From positions 656,137 to 720,136 of the forward strand of contig NZ_BMWB01000001.1 in NCBI RefSeq assembly GCF_014651015.1: DNA of 64,000 nt, written 5' to 3'. Every line of letters starts with the position of its first letter. The first letter of the stretch is position 1. A model generated the notes under the pieces. The model was given only the letters and a program-made list of their open reading frames with translations. It had not been told where the DNA came from and searched no databases. Positions 1-7,656 of the stretch are shown here, in pieces. Source of the stretch: Streptomyces xantholiticus (GTDB taxonomy: Bacteria > Actinomycetota > Actinomycetes > Streptomycetales > Streptomycetaceae). A program made the translations under genes and the position numbers.

Positions 1-443
1 GTGACCAACTGCCGTGCCGCCCGCCGATGGCCGATGCCGACGACCGCCCAGACGAGTCGGGCGAGCACCGGTCGCCGGTAGCGGAGAACGCTGGTGAACA
101 GTCGGCGGTCCGGGGCGACCCGGCGACCCACGAGCACGACGTGCATCAGAGGCAGGGAGGTCGTCAGACGGACCACCTCGGGGCCGGACTCGACGACCCG
201 GAAACCCTCCACGTGGTCCGCCGACTCCGCGGGCGCGCTGCGCAGGCCCAGCAGCCCCGCCACCCGGTCCACCCACTGCGGGGTGCCGACGAGTCCGGCG
301 CGGACCCACGCTTCCGGCGAATGCGGATCCGGCTCGGGCAGACGGAGTTCGAAGGCATCCGCGTAGTCGTATCGCTCGGCCGCGGCGATCGGATCGGTCA
401 CTTCGACCTTCCGCACCTGCTGCGCCAGTTGACTCTTGCCCAT
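1..443 (-). CDS. DUF2867-type protein, 3' end outside window
   Basis: The reading frame opens at an ATG (443) on the minus strand and stays open to the left edge, so about 147 residues are visible and the C-terminus is missing. It begins MGKSQLAQQVRKVEV and contains LRLPEPDPHSPEAWVRAGL, followed by a mixed hydrophobic region. The pattern resembles the DUF2867 family of small proteins, some of which are fused to NmrA-like reductases; no biochemical role is known. A near-perfect palindrome lies about 45 bases upstream, suggesting control by a TetR-type repressor whose gene is not in the window. The family call is moderate because the protein is cut. Confidence 0.6.
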   Translation of the reverse strand, partial: MGKSQLAQQVRKVEVTDPIAAAERYDYADAFELRLPEPDPHSPEAWVRAGLVGTPQWVDRVAGLLGLRSAPAESADHVEGFRVVESGPEVVRLTTSLPLMHVVLVGRRVAPDRRLFTSVLRYRRPVLARLVWAVVGIGHRRAARQLV

Positions 444-487
444 CCCGCATTCCCCCTCGACGGTCCTTGACGGCTCACTCGTTCCAT

Positions 488-515
488 CTTACATACATGC
501 ACGCATGTATGTAAG
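488..515. promoter_or_regulatory. 28-bp near-perfect palindrome, TetR-type operator candidate
   Basis: Two 13-base arms built on CTTACATACATGC are complementary around a two-base mismatched centre. The alternating ACATAC/GTATGT pattern is AT-rich for this genome and typical of TetR-family operators. It sits between the 3' end of the methionyl-tRNA synthetase gene and the start of the DUF2867 gene, so the DUF2867 gene is the natural target. Confidence 0.65.
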
Positions 516-569
516 ACCGGGATGCCGTGCCGAACCTGCCGGGCCGGACCTGCCGGCCCCTCGCACGCG

Positions 570-2084
570 TCAGGTGTCGATCCGCGGGAACAGCGGGACC
601 GGCTCGGGAAGGACTCCGTCGACCGCCGTGCACTGCTGGGCGATGCGGGCAGCGGCTGCCGGAAGGAACGGGGTCAGCCGGTCGGCCAAGTGCAGACAGG
701 CCTCCAGGAGGGCGCCGAGGACGGCCTCCAGCCGCTCCCCGGCCGCACCGTCTCCCGCCTTCTCCGCCTTGGCCGACTCCCACGGCCTTGTGGCGTCGAT
801 GCAGCGGTTGGCCTCCTCGACGATCGTCCACACCGCCGCCGCGGCCCGGCGGAAGTCGAAGTCGGCCAGGGCGGCGTCGACTTGGCGCGGGCTGTCGGCG
901 CATGCCCGTGCCAGCGGCGCACAGCCGGGCGCGTTGCCGCGCGGAGTGTGAAGTCGGCCGTCCCGGTAACGGTGGACCATGGTCACGACACGGTTGACCA
1001 GATTGCCCAGCCCGCCGGCGAGATCGCTGTTGGCGCGGGCCACGAGCCGGTCGCGGGTGAAGTCGGCGTCGCCGACGCGCGGCACGTCGCGCAGCAGCCA
1101 CCAGCGGACGGCGTCCGTGCCGACATCGGCGACCAGGCCCGCCGGATCGACCGCCGTACCGGCGGACTTGCTGATCTTGCGCCCGTCGACCGTGAGGTAG
1201 TCGTGGACCAGGATGTCGCTGGGCAGCGGCAGTCCGGCGGAGAGCAGCATGGCCGGCCAGTGGACGGCGTGGAAGCGGATCACGCCCTTGCCGGCGAGGT
1301 GCACGCGACGCCCGCTCCGTGCCCACCACTGGTCGAAGGCGTCGTCGGCGGTGCCGTAACCGAGGCTGGTCACGTAGTTGGCGAGCGCGTCCCACCACAC
1401 GTAGACGACCTGGCCCGGATCGCCGGGGACGGGAATGCCCCAGCCACGGGCGCGGCGCTGGGAGCGGGAGACGGAGAAGTCGTGCAGACCGCTCTCGATC
1501 AGTGCGAGGACCTCGTTGCGGCGGGAGGCGGGCTCGATCCGGAGCCTGTTGCTCGCGATCAGCTCCTGCAGGGTGCCCGCGTAACGGGACAGCCTGAAGA
1601 ACCAGTTCTCCTCCGACACGAGTCGGGGCTCGGTGCCGTGTTCCGAGCAGCGGCCGTCGACAAGGTCGTCCGGGGTGTAGAACTGCTCGCAACCGACGCA
1701 GTACAGCCCTTCGTAGTGCTTGCGGTACAGGTCGCCGGAATCGGCGCACCGCTGCCACAGCCGCTCCACACCGGCCCGGTGACGGGGATCGCTGCTGGTG
1801 CGGATGAAGTCGTCGAACGACAGCGCCAGAGGTTCGCGCAGCCCGGCGAACGCCGCGGCGTTGCGGTCGACGAATTCCTGTACACCGGTCCCCTCCGCCT
1901 CCGCCGCAAGGACGTTCTTGAGGGAGTTGTCGTCCGTGCCGGTGAGGAACCGGACCTGGTCGCCTGACCGGCGGCGATGGCGTGCGAGCACGTCCGCCTG
2001 GACCAGTTCCAGGGCGAAGCCCAGGTGCGGGCGGGCGTTGACGTACGGGATGGTCGTGGTGATGTAGGTACGGGTACCGGTCAT
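570..2084 (-). CDS. metG: Methionyl-tRNA synthetase, probably an auxiliary form
   Basis: A 504-residue class I aminoacyl-tRNA synthetase that charges tRNA-Met. The HIGH-type motif is HLGF at residues 20-23 and the KMSKS-type motif is KISKS at 303-307. A zinc knuckle is formed by C129-x2-C132 and C146-x2-H149. The usual GTDEHG stretch reads GTDDNS, as in shorter MetRS2-like enzymes. There is no C-terminal tRNA-binding extension. A strong ribosome site (GAGGAGGAG) precedes the ATG. The gene is monocistronic and follows an attenuator-like leader. The unusual regulation and divergent motif suggest a second, stress- or inhibitor-responsive copy, comparable to auxiliary antibiotic-resistant synthetases of Streptomyces. 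That part is inference, because the rest of the genome is not visible. Confidence 0.92.
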   Translation of the reverse strand: MTGTRTYITTTIPYVNARPHLGFALELVQADVLARHRRRSGDQVRFLTGTDDNSLKNVLAAEAEGTGVQEFVDRNAAAFAGLREPLALSFDDFIRTSSDPRHRAGVERLWQRCADSGDLYRKHYEGLYCVGCEQFYTPDDLVDGRCSEHGTEPRLVSEENWFFRLSRYAGTLQELIASNRLRIEPASRRNEVLALIESGLHDFSVSRSQRRARGWGIPVPGDPGQVVYVWWDALANYVTSLGYGTADDAFDQWWARSGRRVHLAGKGVIRFHAVHWPAMLLSAGLPLPSDILVHDYLTVDGRKISKSAGTAVDPAGLVADVGTDAVRWWLLRDVPRVGDADFTRDRLVARANSDLAGGLGNLVNRVVTMVHRYRDGRLHTPRGNAPGCAPLARACADSPRQVDAALADFDFRRAAAAVWTIVEEANRCIDATRPWESAKAEKAGDGAAGERLEAVLGALLEACLHLADRLTPFLPAAAARIAQQCTAVDGVLPEPVPLFPRIDT

Positions 2085-2132
2085 GGGAATCTCCTCCTCG
2101 ACCGAGGCGGGCCCCTACCTGCGCACACGAAG

Positions 2133-2154
2133 GAGGCCCCGTCCTCGGGGCCTC
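2133..2154 (-). terminator. Attenuator terminator hairpin upstream of metG
   Basis: A 9-bp perfect stem (GAGGCCCCG with CGGGGCCTC) closes an AGGA loop, followed on the minus strand by CTTCGTG. It lies 48 bases before the metG start and after the leader peptide stop. Its ascending arm can alternatively pair with the CGGGGC arm of the upstream hairpin (2180-2195), giving mutually exclusive structures. Confidence 0.65.
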
Positions 2155-2173
2155 GGCACGTCACACGTCCGTC

Positions 2174-2221
2174 TCAGCAGCCCCGTCTGCGGGGCATCAT
2201 CGGGAACGAGTGCGTGGTCAT
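2174..2221 (-). CDS. Leader peptide with tandem Met codons (MTTHSFPMMPRRRGC)
   Basis: A 15-codon reading frame starting at ATG 2221 and ending at TGA. Codons 8 and 9 are both Met. The second Met codon runs directly into GCCCCG, the first arm of a 6-bp hairpin (2180-2195), so a ribosome paused at the Met codons would cover that arm. The second arm would then be free to pair with the downstream terminator's ascending arm. No Shine-Dalgarno sequence is evident. A possible -10 box (TAACCT) ends six bases before the ATG, so the message may be leaderless. This is the classical layout of ribosome-mediated attenuation, here placed before a methionyl-tRNA synthetase. Confidence 0.7.
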   Translation of the reverse strand: MTTHSFPMMPRRRGC

Positions 2222-2227
2222 GCGGCG

Positions 2228-2233
2228 AGGTTA
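2228..2233 (-). promoter_or_regulatory. Candidate -10 box for leaderless metG leader transcript
   Basis: On the minus strand TAACCT ends six bases before the leader peptide ATG, the spacing expected when transcription begins at the A of the start codon. No convincing -35 element was found. Confidence 0.4.
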
Positions 2234-2420
2234 ACAGGGCCGGACGGGCCAGGTCCGGGTATTTTTCCGCGCCGCCCAGGAGGCAGGGCGTTCCGAACGC
2301 GGCCGGGACCCGTGACCGCCGCTCTTGACCTGTCGGCCGGGTTCCGCCCGGCGTGGCCCAAGGACGATGTGCACGGGCCGACTTGCACCCGCCACGACAG
2401 CGCTGGCAGGGTCCGGGGCC

Positions 2421-3299
2421 ATGCATACGTTCTCCGCACCCGACGGCACCGTTCTCGCCTGTCACGTCTCCGGCGAGGGCGCGCCGCTGATCTGCCTGCC
2501 GGGCGGCCCCATGCGGGCGTCCGCGTACTTCGGCGACCTCGGCGGTCTGGCAGCCGCCGGACACCGGGTGGTCGGGATCGACCTGCGTGGGACGGGCGCC
2601 TCCGGGGACCCCGCCGACCCCGCCTCGTACCGCTGCGACCGGCTGGTCGACGACGTCGAGGCCCTGCGCGTGCACCTCGGCCTCGACCGGATGCGGCTGC
2701 TGGGACACTCTGCGGGGGCGGAGTTGGCGACGCTCTACACGGCCCGGTACCCCGAGCGCGTCCGTGAGCTGGTGCTCGTGACACCCGCCACCCGGGCCGT
2801 CGGCGGCCGGGTCACCGCTGAGGACCGCTTGGAGACGGCCCGGCTCCGGCAGGACGAGGAGTGGTTCCCGACGGCCTACGAGGCGCTGAAGGCGATCACC
2901 GAGGACCGGGCCACGGACGCCGACTGGGAGGCCGTCGCCCCCTTCACCCACGGTCGGTGGGACGCGGCGGCCCGCGCCCACCGAGCAGCGGGCGCGGAAC
3001 AGCGAAACCGAGAGGCTGCGGCGGTGTACGACGCGGAGGGCGCCTTCACCCCCGCAGCGACTCGCGATGCACTGGCGGCGTTCGAGGGGCGGACTCTGCT
3101 GCTGGCAGCCGAGTTCGACGTCGCCGCACCGCCGCGCGCAGTGGTCGCGTCCGCCGAGGCGTTCCCTCGAGCCGAGACCGTCGTGCTGCCGGGCGCCGGC
3201 CACTTCCCCTGGCACGACGACGCCGACGGCTTCACCCGTGCCGTCATCACCTTTCTGGACCGGACCGACACGACGGGCGGCGTGGCGCGGCTCCCTTGA
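2421..3299 (+). CDS. Alpha/beta hydrolase (proline iminopeptidase-like)
   Basis: A 292-residue hydrolase. The nucleophile elbow is GHSAGA (Ser97), an oxyanion-hole stretch LPGGP lies near residues 26-30, and the catalytic His is in GAGHFPWHDD near the C-terminus. The sequence order matches the proline iminopeptidase/haloperoxidase branch, but the substrate cannot be read from sequence. The ATG at 2421 is chosen because the protein opens directly with the first beta strand (MHTFSAPDGT); an in-frame start 32 codons upstream adds only low-complexity residues. It is monocistronic and followed after about 200 bases by an IclR regulator. Confidence 0.85.
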   Translation: MHTFSAPDGTVLACHVSGEGAPLICLPGGPMRASAYFGDLGGLAAAGHRVVGIDLRGTGASGDPADPASYRCDRLVDDVEALRVHLGLDRMRLLGHSAGAELATLYTARYPERVRELVLVTPATRAVGGRVTAEDRLETARLRQDEEWFPTAYEALKAITEDRATDADWEAVAPFTHGRWDAAARAHRAAGAEQRNREAAAVYDAEGAFTPAATRDALAAFEGRTLLLAAEFDVAAPPRAVVASAEAFPRAETVVLPGAGHFPWHDDADGFTRAVITFLDRTDTTGGVARLP

Positions 3300-3497
3300 G
3301 GGACAGTCCTCCGCAGGCGGCGGTCACCGCCATGCCGCCGACCTCCGCAAGCGGCCCTGGCCTCGGCGGCCACAGCCTCGAGTCCGTGCCCGCCGACGTG
3401 ACAGCGGCGCGACACCGGGTTCCGGCGAGCCTCCACCGGCCGGTCGGGCGAAGACGCGCCGCCGCGTAGGCTCGAGGTACACCGACGCCCGGAAGGT

Positions 3498-4277
3498 ATG
3501 ACCATGCCCCGCCCCGCCACCGCCGCCCCTGCCCGCCCCGCCGGCCCGCAGTCGGTCGACCGTGCACTGGAGATCCTCGACGCCGTCGCGGATGCTCCCG
3601 GGCCGGTCGGGGCGAAGGCGCTCGCCCGGCAGCTGGGATGTTCGCTGTCGACCGTCTACCACCTGCTGGGGCCGCTCACCGCTCGCGGGCACCTGGTCCG
3701 GACCGGCGCCGGGTACGCCCCCGGGCCGCGGGTGGCCGCGCTGCACCAGTCGTTCCGGCGGCATCTGGGGCTCGGGCCGCAGGTGGCCGAGCTGCTGTCA
3801 CGGCTGCGACGGGCGACCGGGGCGGAGGCGTACTTCACGGCGTACCGGGACGGCCGGATCGTCATGATCGACACCACGGTGCCGGTGACGGACCTCCGGC
3901 ATCCCTTCCTGCCCGGACCCGAGACACGGGCGCACGCGACGGCGCACGGCAAGGTGCTCCTCGCCGCGCTGCCGAGGCCGGCGCGACGGCGCTATCTGGC
4001 CGAACACGGCATGGCCAGGTTCACCGACCGCACCATCACGGGCGCCGACCGTTTCGAGGCGGAGCTGGCGCAGGTGCGCGGGCAGGGCTTCGCGGTGTCC
4101 ATGGGCGAGGCCGATCCGGCGTTCACCTGCCTCGCGGCCGCACTTCCGGGCCGGGCCGACGGCCCGGACGGCGTGCTGCACGCGCTGTCGGTCTCGCTGC
4201 CGACCGCCGACTTCCGCCGACGGCAAGGGGAGATCCGGGCGGCGGTGGCACGGGCCGCCGCGGGCGCGCCGGTCTGA
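3498..4277 (+). CDS. IclR-family transcriptional regulator
   Basis: A 259-residue regulator. The N-terminal winged helix-turn-helix covers about residues 18-75 (SVDRALEILDAV, then ALARQLGCSLSTVYHLL). The effector-binding IclR domain follows, with HATAHGKVLLAALP near residues 145-158 and a C-terminal cysteine in the FTCLAAALP stretch. IclR proteins bind small carboxylate-type ligands and usually control nearby catabolic genes. Here the candidate targets are the flanking hydrolase and monooxygenase genes, which is only an inference from position. GGAAGG precedes the ATG; a second ATG two codons later is an alternative. Confidence 0.9.
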   Translation: MTMPRPATAAPARPAGPQSVDRALEILDAVADAPGPVGAKALARQLGCSLSTVYHLLGPLTARGHLVRTGAGYAPGPRVAALHQSFRRHLGLGPQVAELLSRLRRATGAEAYFTAYRDGRIVMIDTTVPVTDLRHPFLPGPETRAHATAHGKVLLAALPRPARRRYLAEHGMARFTDRTITGADRFEAELAQVRGQGFAVSMGEADPAFTCLAAALPGRADGPDGVLHALSVSLPTADFRRRQGEIRAAVARAAAGAPV

Positions 4278-4279
4278 CG

Positions 4280-4296
4280 GGGCCGCTTGGCGGCCC
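4280..4296 (+). terminator. Hairpin after the IclR gene
   Basis: A 7-bp GGGCCGC/GCGGCCC stem with a TTG loop begins three bases after the IclR stop codon and is followed by TTCG. It is a plausible GC-rich terminator without a clear U-tract. Confidence 0.4.
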
Positions 4297-4391
4297 TTCG
4301 ACCGGCCGCTTCCCGGGCCGTTTTCCGGCAGAGCCGGAATGCGGCGCGTCGCAAGTGGCCTGCGGGCTTCGGCAGCGCCACCGTGGATCCC

Positions 4392-4718
4392 ATGATTTTC
4401 ATCGCCGTCAGGTTCACGGTCCGCCCCGAGTACAGCGACCGCTGGCTCACCATCGTCGACGACTTCACGCGCGCCACCCGCGCAGAGCCGGGAAACCTCT
4501 TTTTCGACTGGTCGCGCAGCGTGGACGACCCGCACAAGTTCACGCTCCTGGAAGCCTTCGCCGACGCGGACGCGGGTGCGGTGCATGTGGCCTCCGACCA
4601 CTTCCGGGCCGGCCTGGAGGCGATGGCGGCGGCGGTCGCCACCACCCCGGAGATCATCAACGTCGAGGTGCCGGGCCAGGGCTGGAACGAGATGGCGGAG
4701 CTCAAGCCGGCGCCGTAG
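4392..4718 (+). CDS. Putative quinol monooxygenase (ABM domain)
   Basis: A 108-residue single-domain protein of the antibiotic biosynthesis monooxygenase superfamily, a small ferredoxin-like dimeric fold without cofactor. It begins MIFIAVRFTVRPEYSDRW and contains EPGNLFFDWSRS and FTLLEAFAD, matching YgiN-type quinol monooxygenases. The family acts on quinols or polyketide-like aromatics; the physiological substrate is unknown. It follows the IclR gene in the same direction after a hairpin. The ATG fits the family's normal N-terminus. Confidence 0.85.
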   Translation: MIFIAVRFTVRPEYSDRWLTIVDDFTRATRAEPGNLFFDWSRSVDDPHKFTLLEAFADADAGAVHVASDHFRAGLEAMAAAVATTPEIINVEVPGQGWNEMAELKPAP

Positions 4719-4765
4719 GCAGCACCTCCGCCCCGGCATGCCCTGGCGTCACCGGCCCCGGGGGA

Positions 4766-5731
4766 TCAGCGGGTCCGTGAGCGGAAGGTGCGGCGGTAGG
4801 TGTCCGGAGGCACGCCGACCGTGCGGTTGAAGTGCCGGCGCAGCGTCGTGGCGGTGCCCATGCCGGTGGCGGCTGCGATGCTGTCGACGCTGTCGTCGGT
4901 CCTCTCCAGGAGTTCCTGGGCGTGGCGGATCCGCTGGGTCAGCAGCCACTGCAGGGGGGTGGTGCCGGTCGCCGCTCTGAAGTGGCGGCCCAGGTGGCGT
5001 GAGCTCATTCGTGCCTGGCGGGCCAGGTCCTCCACCGTCAGCGGCTGGTCGAGCCGTTCGATGATCCAGGGAAGCAGGGCGGCGAGCGGGTGGTCGTCCT
5101 GGGCGGGCACCGGGGTGGTGACGAACTGGGCCTGACCGCCGGCCCGGTGCGGTGGTACGACCAGGCGGCGGGCGACGGCGTTGGCGATGGACGAGCCGTG
5201 GTCGCGGCGGACGAGGTGCAGGCAGAGGTCCAGCGCGGCGGCCTTGCCGGCGGAGGTGAGCACGCTGCCGTTGTCCACGTAGAGCACGTCAGGGTCGACC
5301 TCCACCCGGGGATAGCGGGCGGCCAGAGCCTCGGTGTGCGCCCAGTGCGTGGTCGCGCGCTTCCCGTCCAGGAGGCCGGCTGCGGCCAGCACGAACACGC
5401 CCGTGCAGAGGGAGACCACACGCGCGCCCGCCTCGTGGGCCGCGCGCACCGCGTCGACCAAGTCGGCGGGTGGGTCCTCGTCGACGTCGGCCCAGCCGGG
5501 GACGATCACCGTGTCGGCGTGCTGGAGCCGGTCGAGCCCGGAGTCGGGCTCCAGCAGGAAACGGCCGACCGGCACGGCGACCGGTCCACAGACGGTGACG
5601 TCGTACCAGGGGACCGTTACGCCGGCCGGGGCGGCGGCGAAGACCTCGTACGCCAGCGACAGTTCGAAGTGCAGCATCCCGTCGGTGACAGCCAGCGCGA
5701 CAGTATCCATGTCGGGAATTGTACGGGTCAT
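4766..5731 (-). CDS. GlxA-family AraC-type transcriptional regulator
   Basis: A 321-residue regulator with an N-terminal DJ-1/PfpI (glutamine amidotransferase-like) domain and a C-terminal AraC-type DNA-binding domain. The N-terminal half carries the nucleophile-elbow sequence SLCTGVFVLAAAGLLDG and the TTHW stretch typical of GlxA proteins. The C-terminal 100 residues hold two helix-turn-helix motifs (VEDLARQARMSSRHLGRHF and SIAAATGMGTATTLRRHF). It is divergent from the reductase gene at 5810, with about 80 bases between them, which suggests it controls that gene. The ATG at 5731 is used; 5710 is an alternative start that removes seven residues. Confidence 0.9.
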   Translation of the reverse strand: MTRTIPDMDTVALAVTDGMLHFELSLAYEVFAAAPAGVTVPWYDVTVCGPVAVPVGRFLLEPDSGLDRLQHADTVIVPGWADVDEDPPADLVDAVRAAHEAGARVVSLCTGVFVLAAAGLLDGKRATTHWAHTEALAARYPRVEVDPDVLYVDNGSVLTSAGKAAALDLCLHLVRRDHGSSIANAVARRLVVPPHRAGGQAQFVTTPVPAQDDHPLAALLPWIIERLDQPLTVEDLARQARMSSRHLGRHFRAATGTTPLQWLLTQRIRHAQELLERTDDSVDSIAAATGMGTATTLRRHFNRTVGVPPDTYRRTFRSRTR

Positions 5732-5809
5732 GTCGTTCCGGACACTCGTGGTCGCGTTCCCTCCCCGCCAGGATGTCCGCAGCGGATCATTCGAGCAGAG
5801 GGAGAACCC

Positions 5810-6949
5810 ATGGGATCGGGTCAGATGGTGGCGGTGTTCGGCGCGTACGGGCACACCGGGCGGTTCGTGGTGGCGGAGCTGCAGGAGCGCGGGTTCGTCC
5901 CGGTACTCTCCGGCCGCGATCTGGACAGGCTTCATGCGTTGGCGGCGTCCTGTCCCGGCCTCGAGGCTCGGCCGGCGTCGGTCGACGATCCGGCCTCGCT
6001 CGACCGCGCGCTGGACGGGGTGGCAGCGGTGATCAACTGTGCGGGACCCTTCGCCGCGACTTCCGCCCCCGTGATCGAGGCGGCGCTGCGGGCCGGGATC
6101 CCGTATGTGGATGTGGCGGCCGAAATCGAGGCCAACGTCGACACGTTCGCGCACTTCACGGACCGTGCCCGCGCCGCAGGAGCGGTGATCGTTCCCGCGA
6201 TGGCCTTCTTCGGCGCCCTCGGAGACCTGCTGGCCACCACGGCGATGGGCGACTGGACGGCGGCCGACGAGGTGCACATCGCGTACGGGCTGAGCAGTTG
6301 GCAGCCCACCGGCGGGACGCGGGCCGCGGGCGCGGTCTCCCGGCAGCGGCGTGGCGGGGCACGCGTCGTGTACAGGAACGGGCGGCTGGACCACCGCCAG
6401 GACGAGGCGCCGACCCTCAAGTGGCCCTTCCCCGACCCGCTGGGCACCCGGGAGGTCATCGGGGAGTTCACGATGGCCGACGTCGTCACCGTCCCCAGCC
6501 ACCTGTCCGTCCCCGAAGTGCGGACCTACATGACGGTCGAGGCGGCCAGGGACGTGTCGGCCCCGGACACACCGACGCCGGCAGCGGTCGACGAGCACGG
6601 TCGTTCCGCACAGACCTTCCTCGTCGACGTCGTCGTGCGCTCCGGCGGCACCGAACGGCGCGCTGTGGCCGGCGGCCAGGACATCTATGCCGTCACCGCG
6701 CCGCTCGCGGTGGAAGCGGTCGACCGCATCCTGACGGGACGGACCAGGACGGTCGGCGTCGCCTCCGCCGGCGAGATCTTCGACGCGCCCGACTTCCTGC
6801 GCTCGCTGTCCTCGCACATCTCCCTGGATCTGTGTCCCTGGCATGAGGGCGTCCAACTGCCGTGCAAGGGGCACGACAGGGGACAGCCGACAGGTCGAGG
6901 GGCCACTGCGCAGCGGGTTGGTGACGAGGCCGGGGCCGGGACCGCATGA
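5810..6949 (+). CDS. Saccharopine dehydrogenase-like NAD(P)-binding protein
   Basis: A 379-residue protein with an N-terminal Rossmann fold (VAVFGAYGHTGRFVV) and the NCAGPF motif around residue 77 that marks saccharopine dehydrogenase/trans-acting enoyl reductase-like oxidoreductases. Its substrate is unknown. AGAGGGAG precedes the ATG, and the long open frame extending upstream lies antisense to the GlxA regulator and is not coding. The last 30 or so residues after SLDLCPWH are low-complexity and may come from read-through past an ancestral stop. The divergent GlxA-type regulator is the probable controller. Confidence 0.85.
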   Translation: MGSGQMVAVFGAYGHTGRFVVAELQERGFVPVLSGRDLDRLHALAASCPGLEARPASVDDPASLDRALDGVAAVINCAGPFAATSAPVIEAALRAGIPYVDVAAEIEANVDTFAHFTDRARAAGAVIVPAMAFFGALGDLLATTAMGDWTAADEVHIAYGLSSWQPTGGTRAAGAVSRQRRGGARVVYRNGRLDHRQDEAPTLKWPFPDPLGTREVIGEFTMADVVTVPSHLSVPEVRTYMTVEAARDVSAPDTPTPAAVDEHGRSAQTFLVDVVVRSGGTERRAVAGGQDIYAVTAPLAVEAVDRILTGRTRTVGVASAGEIFDAPDFLRSLSSHISLDLCPWHEGVQLPCKGHDRGQPTGRGATAQRVGDEAGAGTA

Positions 6950-6991
6950 GACTGGAGCGGTGAGCGGCGGCAGGGCGCGACCCGCCGAAGG

Positions 6992-7436
6992 TCAGCCTCG
7001 TGGGCGGGCCACGGCGTCGAGTTCGTCCATGGCCGCGACGGCCTCACGCCGTACGGAGCTGTCGGGATGCCGCAGCAGCGCTGCGATGCATGGCCTGGCG
7101 AGCTGTTCGTGGGTGGCGGCGAGAAGAAAGGCACGTACTCGAGTTCCCGCGGGTGGAGTCGATGCATGCCCGCGGCCAAGGGCGCGAGCAGACTGTACGG
7201 GAGCCGGTGGCGGACGCTCGCGTGGGTGAGCGCGAGAGGGATGACTCCTGCACCGCACGGTCGTTCACACCGAGGGCGGTCTCGACGAGCAGGGCTACCA
7301 CGTACTCGGCCTCCGCCGACCGCAGTCGGCCCGCATCCAGCAGGTCACCGAGTTCGTCGGCCACCATCGACCGGTCAGCGTCAGGTTGGGACAGCGCCTC
7401 GCACAGGGGCGGGCAGCGGTGCCATGACGTGGTCAT
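6992..7436 (-). pseudogene. Frameshifted HEAT-repeat-like protein gene
   Basis: The protein can be followed only by changing frame twice. The first frame gives MTTSWHRCPPLCEALSQP and ELGDLLDAGRLRSAEAEYVV from ATG 7436. A second frame gives AAGMHRLHPRELEYV near 7150. A third gives LARPCIAALLRHPDSSVRR and ends at 6994. Joined, these form one helical-repeat protein resembling small HEAT-repeat proteins of Streptomyces. Shifts fall near 7235 and 7140. Sequencing error cannot be excluded, but the gene lies beside an IS element in a decayed region. Confidence 0.6.
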
Positions 7437-7656
7437 GCAAGCAGTGTCGCACCCGGAGGTTGGGCATCGCAGGGCAACGGCGCGCTTACGGCCCACCAGG
7501 CCGGCCCCTGCACAACGCTACGCAGGCAACGACGTTCTGATACCGGCGGGCGGCAGTTGACGTTTCGTAGCCTCAAGCGCTTGACAGTGGCGGTCGTCTT
7601 GCCCGTGGGAGAAGGCGTGAGGGCCGTTAGGACAAGGGGGCGGCCACCTCGACCGG

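Noticed and set aside
5090..5809. N-terminal extension of the saccharopine-like gene
   Set aside because: These codons are antisense to the GlxA regulator; AGAGGGAG and the Rossmann start support ATG 5810.
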